This document shows, one piece after another, positions 21,548 to 32,357 of a stretch of 64,000 bases of DNA. The stretch is taken from contig JBBPFI010000007.1 of NCBI GenBank assembly GCA_037974965.1, positions 806,001-870,000 on the forward strand, in the 5' to 3' direction. Every line of letters starts with the position of its first letter. Within the stretch, counting starts at the first letter, position 1. The notes beneath the pieces were generated by a model. The model searched no databases and was not told the DNA's origin. It saw only the letters and a list, made by a program, of their open reading frames with translations. The DNA is from Dacryopinax spathularia (lineage: Eukaryota > Basidiomycota > Dacrymycetes > Dacrymycetales > Dacrymycetaceae). Position numbers and translations under genes: made by a program.

Positions 21548-24500
21548 GGTGATGTCGAGGTTGGGCGGTACGAGTCCGATAGTAAGAGGTACGAGAGAGT
21601 AGCCGCAAGGGGGAGGAGAAACGACCGTAGGCGGGGGTTGCGTGCAAGGGAGGGTTGAGAAGAGCGGGGCTGGGAAAGGGAAGAGAGGAAGGAGAGAGGG
21701 GGTGTTGGCCGATACGCCGGCTGGGTCTTTATGCAAATGTGGGATCGGTGAGGGAAAGAAAGGGATCAGGGAGAATGTTCAACGGGTGATGGTGATGGTG
21801 GTGGTTTCTAGCTGACTCGTGGACTGCTCGGGTCGCTTTGCTTGGTGCTGGTGCTGAATGTGCGGCTTGTAAAGGAGAGGAGAATTGGGATGGGTCTGAG
21901 GTTTGGGACGGGAATACCGACGGACTCCGTCTTCCACCGTCTTCTCGGTCTGAGGTTCGGAGCGACACCGCGGCTCACTTTGGGAGCGGTAAATGGGCCG
22001 TGTGGGCCCCTGCGCTCATCACACTCACACACCGAAAACGCGGGATCAAATGTGGGATAACTTTGCCTTCCCATTACACCATGCCACGCTCCGACAAAAT
22101 CATCATCATACACCCCCTTCCTCCTCCTCCCGCTTCCGCACCGGTGAGTTTCATCTAATAATCCCTTGCGACCCTTCCGGCAACACAGAACGCAAATTCT
22201 CGGCACCACTCTCTTTTTGCTGGCTCACTCAGACGGCTCGGCCCCGCTCTTTGCAACGGGCAGCCACAAGCGACACCGGCGCTCCGGCCATCCAATTACC
22301 GGGCGGGGGCGCACTCTGTCCAAGCCACGCCTGCCATAACAGGTTTCATTGCCATCGGGACCGGCCACCTTCCTTCCCTACCGTCCCCTGCAAGGCTGGT
22401 TAGGTTACGAGAAGGAGGGATACAACTCGTCGCCCAGCCGCCCATGATGCGCTTTTACATAACGCGCGCAAGCCGTACCAAAATGGCGGGGGTCTTCCCT
22501 CTTCGCGGTGTCGCTCGTCGTCATGCGAGTCCCTTGGTGCGCGGCGTGAGCGCAACAAGTATCCGCGGGCCCGCACAAGGGTAATTTGCGACCGAATACC
22601 CCGCCAATCATCGTCACTGGGGTTGCAAACGCTCCGCACTCCGGTACCTTCCCCACCGTTCTCTCCGCCAATCTCCATCTTCCCCGCCACGTAGCTAGTT
22701 GATTGATCGGCCGGCCTCCGCCGTTGAGAGCGGATTTACTGACTGGTCATGAGCGACAATCAGCTCCTCCGCAGGGTCGGTCTGATGCCCATTGACTAGT
22801 CGGTCTAAAGCAACAGCGACCCATCTCGTGCCCGCGGCGTAACCGCCCATCTGCACGACGGATCGACATACTTTCTACCATATATGCGCGAGCGTTCCCG
22901 GCTGGCTGCCGAGCCCTCGCGAAAAGAAAAGGCAATAAAACTATCGTGCGGACAATCCGCACAGCCCAGACCAACATCGGGAGATCCTCACCACACTAGC
23001 GCATACATGCCATTGCCTCGGCCTCCGGACGCAAGCCCTTACATGCCGAGCCAAAATTCCACAGCTTTGGCTCGTATTCTCCCCGTGGGGGATCGAGTCA
23101 GCACCAACAACATTCAACCTTCCTTTCCGTCAGAACAGCCCAGACCCCTCGCGCAGCGTCCCATCAGGAGAAGCAGAACGCACGCGAAACAAAGGACGCC
23201 AGCGCACCGGCCCGCCGGGTGCTGATGGTCTAAACCTTCTTGTGTGCTGTGTTGCCCGCGGGGGAGCATCTTTGCCCGTGTGCCAGCGCGCGGGGTTCGC
23301 GCCCGATCAGATCTGCGATGCGCGCGGGGGTGATTCTCTCTTCGAATACAGTTCTCGCTGCGAGCCTATCGCGCGCTTCTTTGCTTGTTTCGCATTTTGA
23401 CTTTCCCCCCATCCCCGCATGGCCGCAGTCGATGTTTTCCTCTGTCTTTCGTCGCAAGTTATTCAATCAGTCGAGTCTTGCTCTGCGTGAATGAAAATCC
23501 AGTCCATTGTGCCTGACCCTCCGGACCACAAGGTCCAGAAAGCCAGCGGACCTCGCAGCCCGCTGATCCGGCACTCACATGCCAAAACAAGCAACCATCA
23601 CCCGGCCCGTCCTTCCGCCCCAGTCATCAACTCCGCGCTCTCCTCTCCTCCGACGTATGTACAACCTTCCCGGCCCATATGGTCAGCATGACAACCCGTC
23701 CCAAAAGCGCAAGAATCCGCCCATCGCCGGGACGCGAATCCCTGGCCAAATATAGTTAACGGTCAAGTTTTCCGGGTCTGTGGCCGAGAATGGGCATGCG
23801 TTGCCTCTGTTTAAGAGAGGTCGATAGGGTTCGTGAGTGATGGGTCCTCGGACCCGGTGTGCTGGGCCCGCGGTCTTGTCTCGCTGAAGAGCATGGAATG
23901 TGAGTGGGTCCGATGACCGAGGACGGTCTGCTGAGTTCGGGTGGGTTCTGCTCGAAGTCTAACGAATGAGAAATCTTGTTTCGTGGGCGCGTGACTTATG
24001 CAAGGCCTTGATCTGACGGGGAGTCGGCCGAGAGAGGGAGAGACAGTAGTGACTCCGAGACATTTGACAGAGCAGCTGAACATTGTCTTGGAAGGTTTTC
24101 GCTACGTCCAAACATCCTCGTTGTACTAATGAGCTTCACAGGTCCAGGTCACTCTTATCGCGCTTATCTAGCCTTGCAAGAGAGAGGAAGACAGCTCCAC
24201 AGTACAGTACAGTACCAAATAACGTCATCCCCGCAACACCCCGCAATCCCGCTTCGCGTGTCCAACCGCCGGCCCGGCCCAGACGGTCAGGAACGCCCCC
24301 ACTTCTCTCCACACTTGACAATCTTGATCAACCTCGACAACGTGTATAACGCGCGTTTAGGAAGGTGGTTGGACAATGGGACGAAGGGGGAGACGGAAGT
24401 GGAAAGAAGTGGGGAAGGGCGGAAGGTTGGGGAGACGATAAGCTCGATCTGGTTGATGGAGAAGTCTTGGGGTCAGGTGATGTGCGCGGTTGTTCGACTA

Positions 24501-25677
24501 GCGTGCGGTGAGTTCTGCGTTGATCCTCATCCCAGCCATAGATCCGCTCTCTCGCTTGTGTTTGTGCTCGTCTAGGTCTTGGCTATGGGTGCGCGACTCG
24601 ATGGTCTCGTGACGAACTACTTTCATCCCGGGAAGGCGCACGTCGACTAAACTTGAAAAGCGCAATCTCCGAAGATTTGGCATCTATGGCGCTGACTAGT
24701 CCATGGATGAAGAGCAATCACGAGCATCTCCAAGTTTGCTCGAGTGCTTCTCCGAATTACCGACATCCAGCAATAACGTTCAAATTTGCAGGAAAATTGT
24801 TTGTAACTGGAACAACTTTCTCCGCACCAAAACTTAGCCAACTCCGGCAGAGGGCTAAGCTGAAATTCAAGCAAGCAGAGTGCAGAGCCATGCGACTCAA
24901 GTGAGCGGCCGTACAGTCGTGCTTGACCTGAAGCCGATCTGAAATACTGGCATCAACACGGAGAGAATCGGCTTGCTTGCTTGCAAACTTGCTTCCTCGG
25001 CGCTTTTCCCCTGCTCGGTCCGATTCTGGCCCATTTACGAGATAGCTTTGAAGAGGTTTGGCCCGATGAGCGCTTTGAGAAGAAAGAACGAAATGTCAAA
25101 CGCGCTGCTGCTGGTCGCTGTTGTTCCTGGTGGTGATCATAAGATCGAATCGGCCCGACTTGCAACGCACGAGTCAGATTCCTCCCGTAAGGGTCTCTCG
25201 ACCGTCTCACCAACGATCACCATACTGAATAGTCCGATCTCCCCAAGACCGTCACCGGAATACTTCTCCACTTCAATCACTCCCGAACACGGTCCATCCC
25301 CAGCTGGACCAGCGCTGCCATACGAGGACGTCGCACGTTTCAGCGGCGATATCGATCAGGGTCTGCTTGGCATTGTTCTGCCTGTCCTTGCTGGGGTGCA
25401 AGCCTGTTGCCCGATCTGGCTTGCTCAGCAACTGTTTCGGGATCCTGCAGGTCTAAAAGCTCACTGAAGGGATGCTGCGAATGGGAGGACGAGGAGGACG
25501 AACGTTGATGGTCGTTGTCGACGATCATGTCTAGCCTCAGGATGCGGCATCTGCCGTCCTGGCACGAGGAGCGCTCGACCGGTCGAGGCACCAGCAACCC
25601 CAAAAGTGGCAAGTCAAAGGCTATATAGGGCAAGCTGTCAACATTGAGGAAGAAGCATTGGTGCCAACAACTGCGTC
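21548..25677. other. 4.1 kb gene-poor region
   Basis: No protein family, tRNA or mobile element was recognised. Open frames are short, overlapping on all frames and without splice support. The part next to 21548 must hold the trehalase promoter (a GGTGAT repeat at about 21785-21805), and the part next to 25677 the promoter of the second DUF6454-like gene. A catatatgcgcg motif occurs at 22879-22890. An untranslated RNA cannot be excluded. Confidence 0.5.
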
Positions 25678-26890
25678 ATGCAACTCTCCGGCCTATTCGT
25701 CGTCGGCGCGCTCGCCTCTACCGCCTTCGGGCAACTCGTCAGGCCCCAAAACATCAGCATCCTCCGCCCGGACTTGCCGCTCGCTCCGTCGCCTCTCCCT
25801 CTCCCGGGTGCGGCTAGCAATGCCGATGCTATCGTAGCTGCGTTTGCCAAGCTGGGTCGGACGACTGTCTGGAACCTGGTACAGAAGATCAAGATGGAGG
25901 GCGAGACCGTGCGCAAATTCCTACATCCCTTCCCCATATGCGGTATATTGATGATTGGCACAGTTCGAGCCAGAGGGTATGGTCCGCATTGGTGACGATC
26001 GCTTCTTCGTCTCCGGCTACAACGCTATCGCTCCCACTCCCAGCTTCAACGGCTCCATCATCAACGGCACCGACCGTGCGGCTGGTGCAGGTCTCCCTCA
26101 CCTCTGGGTCTACTCCGGGAACGGCACCAAGATCGCAGACGCTACGCTAGCGCAGAATGGTGATATCGAGTACCACGTCGGTGGGATCGACTACGACGGC
26201 GAGTTCATCTGGGCTACCATTGCACAGGACAGACCCAACTCGACCGCAACGCTTGTGAAGATCGACCCGACCAACATCACGGTCACGAACATTGTTCATA
26301 TCACAGATCATTTGGGTGGTGTGGTGCACGATGTTGAGACAGGCAACCTGCATATGCTCGGCTGGGGCAGCAGGAATGCCAGCACGTGGAACCTGAATTA
26401 CAAGGCGGCTCCTTACCCGGCTTTCACAACTCCTCGCAATGTCAGGCGGAACCCGAGCTAGTAAGCACCCTCATCCCCCGGGAATTGAGAATGTGGACTA
26501 AAAACGGCTATTAGCTGGGTCGACTATCAGGACTGTAAGTGGCTCGGTCATCCCGCCGCTTACAACTACCGCGGCGTCATGTTCTGCTCCGGCCTGATCA
26601 CGATGCCAAACGTGCCCGGCCTGTACAACAACACGCAAGTCGGCGGTATCTCGATTGTCGACGTGCTCACCATGGTGCCGCTCGCCGAGATCCCCGTTGC
26701 ACTGAAGAGCGACCTCGGCGCGCTCATGCTTAACAACCCTGTTGATGTCAACATGGTCGATGGCAAGATGCGCGTGTACTTCATGCCAGACCAGCACAAC
26801 TCGACGATGTACGTCTTCGAGCCGGAGGATAACAGCCCGTACGAGTTTGGCGGGTGGCCCTACAGCCTCTCGGGCGAGTTCCCGCTCTAA
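25678..26890 (+). CDS. Secreted DUF6454-like predicted beta-propeller protein (copy 2)
   Basis: Three exons (25678-25908, 25964-26460, 26515-26890) give 367 residues, paralogous to the gene at 8771-9866. A signal peptide (MQLSGLFVVGALASTAFG) precedes the same blocks: FEPEGMVRIGDDRFFVSG, GGIDYDGEFIWATIAQDRP, DHLGGVVHDVETG, WGSRNASTWNLNY and DYQDCKWLGHP. The first intron lies at the same codon position in both copies (before the F/Y-EPEG block). The second intron, splitting a Tyr codon (TA|C) before WVDYQDCK, is absent from copy 1, so an intron was gained or lost after duplication. Secreted; function unknown. Confidence 0.86.
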
Positions 26891-27319
26891 GCCGCGCGAC
26901 AGACCGTCAGACGAACCTTGCTGTTCCTTGATCTAACCGGCTTCGGTAAGATGAAAAATAACTATATACGCAGAATTGTCTGCTCGAGCAATTCCACGCG
27001 TTCTTTAAATCGTAGTTTGAGCCGTGTATCGATCGCCGGGCATGGATATCATCAACCAGGAGCAGCGTGGTTTGTGTTGCGCCGTAAGTCTCGGAGGCGT
27101 GACTCGGTCTACTGAAAGCCGTGTTCTCTGTCGGTGGGAGTCACAAGGTGGCCTGTCGTTGTCACGCGCGGACGGCCACCTCGTGTACCTTTTTCGTGTG
27201 TGTGTGTGGGGGGGGGCCAGCACAGTACCACGACTTGTCTCGTTCCATTGACCTCCGTAAGTGACCTTCCATGGCACGTCGTGCTGGATTGATTAAGAGA
27301 GCTGCCCAGGCTGGGTCTC
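26891..27319. other. Intergenic with a short GT/G tract
   Basis: 429 bp after the DUF6454-like gene. A gtgtgtgtgtggggggggg tract at about 27197-27215 is the only simple repeat. No gene was recognised. Confidence 0.45.
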
Positions 27320-27952
27320 ATGTTGCAACTGGCCAACGGTCGGCATCCTCGCGCCAAATCGGTGGCAAAACAAGCTGCGGTCGTGCGTCGGGCGCTCGGC
27401 TGGGTATACCCCGAATTCCCCTCAGAACCCGACGTGGACCTTCCTGTTGAACTCGTACTTGAGTTGACCCCCAGATTGAAACCCGAAGTTGCCGTCGAGC
27501 TGCCCACAGCGCACGTATACATGAGATGGACGATCGCTGTCATTAAAGACGCCAGAGAGCTGGAATGGATCATCGAGCGGTGTCTGCAACTCAGTGGCAT
27601 GGGCGGCAACAACCGAGCATATTATTATGATCTCGTTCGCAAGGTCCCAAGCAACTTCACGGAAAACCATCGTACGGAGCAGGTCGGCACATACACCCGG
27701 GAGGAAAGGCAGACCATCATCAACCTTGCGGATCGCATCGATTTCCCTTACGGTGTCAGAACCCACTGGCACTGCCAGGTCTGGACGGACATGTTGCTGC
27801 GGGAGATGGTCCGACATAGGTTGAAGTTTGACAATCCGAACCTTATACAGGAGCTGGAGCACGGGAAGGACGGCGCCACATGGCTTCGTCAGCCTTTCGA
27901 TGGGTCGACGGGCCTGCCAATCGAACGCGATAGCTGGCTGTTGAGCAAGTAG
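27320..27952 (+). CDS. Hypothetical protein, 210 residues
   Basis: A single uninterrupted frame with normal amino-acid composition: helical, acidic and basic residues mixed, with aromatic-rich blocks such as AYYYDLVRKVPSNFTENHR and THWHCQVWTD. No signal peptide, membrane segment or known motif is visible. It is longer and less biased than chance frames nearby, which argues for a real gene, but it lacks introns and I do not recognise a family. A 5' exon may be missing. It could also be the remains of a longer gene. Confidence 0.4.
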   Translation: MLQLANGRHPRAKSVAKQAAVVRRALGWVYPEFPSEPDVDLPVELVLELTPRLKPEVAVELPTAHVYMRWTIAVIKDARELEWIIERCLQLSGMGGNNRAYYYDLVRKVPSNFTENHRTEQVGTYTREERQTIINLADRIDFPYGVRTHWHCQVWTDMLLREMVRHRLKFDNPNLIQELEHGKDGATWLRQPFDGSTGLPIERDSWLLSK

Positions 27953-28964
27953 TACGTGGTAGGGGCAGGTCGAGATGACACCGATACACTTCAGCTGGCG
28001 AAATCATTAACGATGGCGATGCATTTCTTCCAATTGAATGAGGAAGGGGAACGATGAAGCTCATGAAAGGCAGGGCGCATATCTGCAAGAGCACAGACGG
28101 AGTTACTAGCACAACACTTTGTATCATTATAAGTCAGACCTGGCTCGCCCAGGCGGGGCGGGCCACTTCCTCCCTCAGGGAAGTGATGATGCGGCCTTCA
28201 TCGAAAAGTCAGCCGGCCCATCCATGGGACGTGCCGTTAAGGAGGACATGCGAAGCCTACTCCGCTCTCTCACCCCAGCAGCGAGGTCACCGAGGAGCCC
28301 TCGGGAACAGCCGCGGGCTCATACAGTGAGTCGGGAGGATAACATTCTATTCGATAGAAGCAGTGTGACACCAAACAGGACCAGCGTATTTGGCGAACGG
28401 CAAATGCGGTCGACGTTTTACTTCAGACTAGACAGTATACTCGAGACAAATTGTAGGTCCGCTCCCAGAGACCTCACGCACCCTCATACCGCGCACCGTG
28501 ATCATGGGCGTCCAGGCCGAAGCCCGCGCCTCCACGCAGCACACGATACCTCAGCGAGTGCGTGAGCATATCTGGGAAGCAAAGACCGGCGACCACTTTC
28601 GATCGCGCAGGCTCCGTCTTGGGGACGGGAACGCGGACAAGGAAATGACAGAGTCATGGACCAGGCCCGAACTTTTGTGTCCCTAAATGCAAGTATCAGT
28701 CAATCCGCCAACATTACTACTTGTGCAGAGGTGCTCACCCGTAATTGTTCAAGAGGTGCAAAGAACGCGTCCGAGCACTTTTTTATGCGCGCTCACGGGA
28801 GCTTTTCGCGGAGGCACTTATAAAAGCACGTGATTCTGGGCGGGACCGGAGGGGTACCGGTGAGAGCCGGTTACCCCGCACTTTGCTGTGGTCGACATCA
28901 GCCTCGTCCATCCCCCTTGCAGCAGACTCGCCCCTCTGACTCTTCCCACCATCTTGTGCCTGTC
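27953..28964. other. Intergenic, PEX11-like upstream region
   Basis: About 1 kb between the hypothetical protein and the PEX11-like gene. Open frames here are short and unsupported. The last 300 bp should contain the promoter and leader of the gene at 28965. Confidence 0.45.
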
Positions 28965-30194
28965 ATGGCGTCCAAAGCGGTTGCGAGCGTGCAAGTGCGA
29001 GTCCTGCATACGCTGAACTTGGTGAAGCGGGCATTATCGCCTGAGGGGGTTGACGTGCTCATCCGATTCTTGGGCACTGCTTCTGGAACAGAGTGCGTAC
29101 TTCCCGTACCAGAATGATATCCCCTAGGCTAACGGGAATTGATTTCAGCAAAGTCTTTTCTGTGAGGGCCTTACGCCCGCTTACGACGCTGGTGTCTGAT
29201 CTTACCGCGCATATACACAGCTCATCGAAGCATGGACAAAGCTCCTGATCGTCTACCTCCGTCTCCCGCGGCCGCAGTATTCGAAGAAACACGAGATCCT
29301 GGTATCGGACGGAGTAAGGGCAACTGCGAAGGTGTGGACGCTGTACTGGTCCAGTCCGCATCATTCGCCGCTGGCGGACAGACTGGCCAATCTGGCGAGT
29401 GCGATCAGTGACTCTCGCATGCTGTTCCGCTTTGCGGGTACGTCACATTCCCGGTTTCCGTTAGTATCGCTCAGCTGACGTCTGGGACTGCTTCCTTGGA
29501 CTTTCTTCTTGCTGCGCGGATGATGCTCTTTCTGCTCTATTTGGACAGCTCTTCCCGGGCAGTACAAGTCACTCGTCTCGCTCATCAAGTCACAATCCCG
29601 GCCTCTTCTGCCAACGCTCCAATCGCTCGCGATCCTCGGGTACTACACGCTCGAGCATGCATACTACTTGGCAGCGCACCGGGTTTTGCACGTAAGCGAC
29701 AAGACAAAGGGCCTTCTCGGCCTGTGGTCTATTCGCTCGTTCGCCGTCTGGGTCGGCTTGCAGCTCATCAAGCTGAGAGGTGAATTCAAGCAGCTCCAGA
29801 AGGCCGAAGCTACCGTATCGGAGGCAGAGAAGACCTCGGAGCGTGCTTTGGAGCTTAAGGTTAAGCGCAAAGAGCTCGAAAACAACCTCTGGCTGCAGAT
29901 CTATTATCTTCCTATGTGTCTGCATTGGTATGTCCCGTTTCTGCCAAGAAGTGCTCGTCCGATGTGAGGCTGATCCTTCCCAGGTCTCTCGAAGGAGGAT
30001 ACTTCAAGAACCCTGTACGTCTCTTATCCGCTTTCCCGGCTGGCGCCTCTTTTTTTTGATAGATCATCGCATTGCCTGGACTAATTGGTGACTCATTACA
30101 GGTATACCCGGCCGTGCTCAATACTCTGATTGCAAACGCCGAATTCCGCTCAGCCTGGGATAAGAACCTTATCCTCCCACCGATCCGCAATTGA
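28965..30194 (+). CDS. PEX11-like peroxisome membrane proliferation protein
   Basis: Six exons (28965-29092, 29149-29161, 29221-29437, 29549-29927, 29984-30014, 30102-30194) give 286 residues. PEX11 proteins are peroxisomal membrane proteins that elongate and divide peroxisomes. The region DVLIRFLGTASGTDKVFSLI followed by a basic helix and then SDSRMLFRFAG matches the family's amphipathic N-terminal part. A hydrophobic segment follows (SLAILGYYTLEHAYYLAAH, then GLWSIRSFAVWVGLQLIKL), then a charged helix and a C-terminal membrane-associated part ending in PPIRN. Exon 2 is a 13-nt microexon that is needed to keep phase. The intron after it contains gcgcatata just before the acceptor. Could be the PEX11C-like branch. 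Confidence 0.8.
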
Positions 30195-32357
30195 AGGGCG
30201 GAAAACTCGAGGCGATGAGAACGTGGAGATGATCGCGACGGACCAATCGAACTGTTTTTAAACGAAACGTTGCGTTCTGAAGATCGCTGGCCGCAGTCCG
30301 GGAAAGCGGCGTTGAGGAGCTGGTGATGCGCCCGGGAGCTTGGACGCTATCACGAGAAGTAATGTACAATTTTGCCACGAACAAGCGTTGACAGCGGCAC
30401 GCAACGGTGCAATTCCGTGATCTTCTGCACAGAAATCCATGAGGCAGGAAGCGATCCGAAGCGCCTCCAGCCTCCTAACTCCTTTCCGCAAGCAGTGGCT
30501 GACGCCATACGTACATACCCTTGCTGGGCACGCAGACGAGAGCACAAGCACACAGGGTGACGCCTTGCCTGATAAGTTTATCGGTGGGAATTGTCCTTGG
30601 GCTCGGCCGGGAGAAGGTCGGCCGTATTAGGTCGGGTTGAACTGCAACCGCTTTCCCGGGAGTGGAGGGCTTGCGCCTTCAAAGAGGCGTCCTGATTGCC
30701 CAGACCGCTTGACCAGCCCACTTCGTAGCGACGAAGATCGCCATGAGCGAGAACTTTAGTAGTTGAGGCTAGGCGTCGGGAGCGAGCAGCCAAAGGACGG
30801 TGCGAGGGCGATTTTCTAAGGCAGATTTATAGGCCCACGCTCCACTGCGCGATTGCACCGAACGCACAAGAGGCGCCGCCAGAAGCCCGTATCAAGGTAC
30901 TCCGACCATCGGGTGAGAGATAATACATCATAGGTGGCACTGACGAAATGATCCTGCCGAGCCTCGACAAGTCGACGCAACGCGAAAAAGAAGCAGAAGT
31001 TTGCTTTCCCGGAGGCGGTGCTGACCCGCGCGTCTGGTTCCTGGTGGCCTTATACGGGACGGGTCTACATGCACTTTGCAGATGGACACCATACGACTTG
31101 GGTATAGGAGGTTGAATACCGATTCGAGCAATGTCGGGCTGGAGGGAATGTTTTGACTGTTCTGCGAATTGAGAGGATCAGACGATGACACGATGCACAA
31201 ATCAACCATGATGCCGCTGTCATTCAGCCGGAAATGGGGGTGGGGCATAACCCGTCCCGTCCCATCCTAAGCCTCTTAAGCGCAAGGCCGCAAGGCAAAA
31301 TCTATGCTCTTTGCTGCACCTGCATCCCGTCGGTTCTCGTGTTTTGTGACTGGATCGATCTGCGTCTTTCCTGTTCATCGCAACCAGCAAAAAAGGGAGC
31401 CAAGGTTGACTTGCTAACTGCCCAGCTTCGGGAAAGCGCGTCAGCGTCAGGGCTTGGGTGCTTGCGTCGATCGATACGTCGCGAGTCGCGCCAAGACAAC
31501 ACGCTCAGCGGTCAGAAACAGGACAGCAGCCTTGGAGAAGGTTCACACGTGGTCTGGACTCGGCGGGGCCTTGGCGGGCGTCGGGCGGTCGATTGCCTCC
31601 CCACTTCACTACTCTCTCACACCTAAACGCTCCTTTGCCACCACCCTCGCTCTTCTCCATCTCCCGCTTCTCTCTACAGTTCGAACATTCACCCCAACCT
31701 CAGCTCGTATCCAGAAACCCGGGAACCGCAGCAGACAAACGCGGACCAAGGCACACAAGTGCCACCTCGCACTCCCGCCAGCACAACACGCCAAGCCAAC
31801 GCGCCATCAGCCGCCACACCAGACTTGGCAATCGACGTTTGCCTAAACCCGCCAGGGACGGTTGGGCTCTTCGCGAGGACTATTAATCAGTCCCGCCTGC
31901 TCGTTAGTGCGCACTTGCAACGCGAAAGTACACGACCCCACCGGCTCTCCTCGCTGCACCGACTGTACTGACTTGTACGGGCGGAGCACCATCGGACAAA
32001 GTCATTGCTGTGCTGCGGACTCTCCAAACCCCGGGAGCGCTGATAGGAAGGCACTACTCTTCGCTACGCATTGTACGCGCAACAACGCCTTCCGATTACC
32101 GGCCCTGACTGCTACTACGACTGCGAACAGAGCCTACTCAGCCTGACAGTCTGGCCTTGATCCCTGCCGGCTACGTATACGCCTCCCTTTATCGCCGCTA
32201 CCACCAGCCTTAAAAGGGCTCTCCAACGCTCTACAAGCGGCGACTTCCGACTTCCGACTTTCCACTTTCCACCTGTGCCTCCACTTATTTATTCGGCTTC
32301 GAGTCTCGATCCATCGGCAAGTGAGGAGAAGGAGAACAGAGAGAAGAAGAGAGCAGG
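30195..32357. other. 2.2 kb intergenic, Ca2+-ATPase upstream region
   Basis: No gene was recognised. The last 150 bp before the ATPase start are rich in pyrimidines and contain a small direct repeat (cgacttccgacttccgac, about 32239-32256). Three AGCCT blocks (32130-32215) are listed in findings as weak candidate calcium-response sites. Confidence 0.45.
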
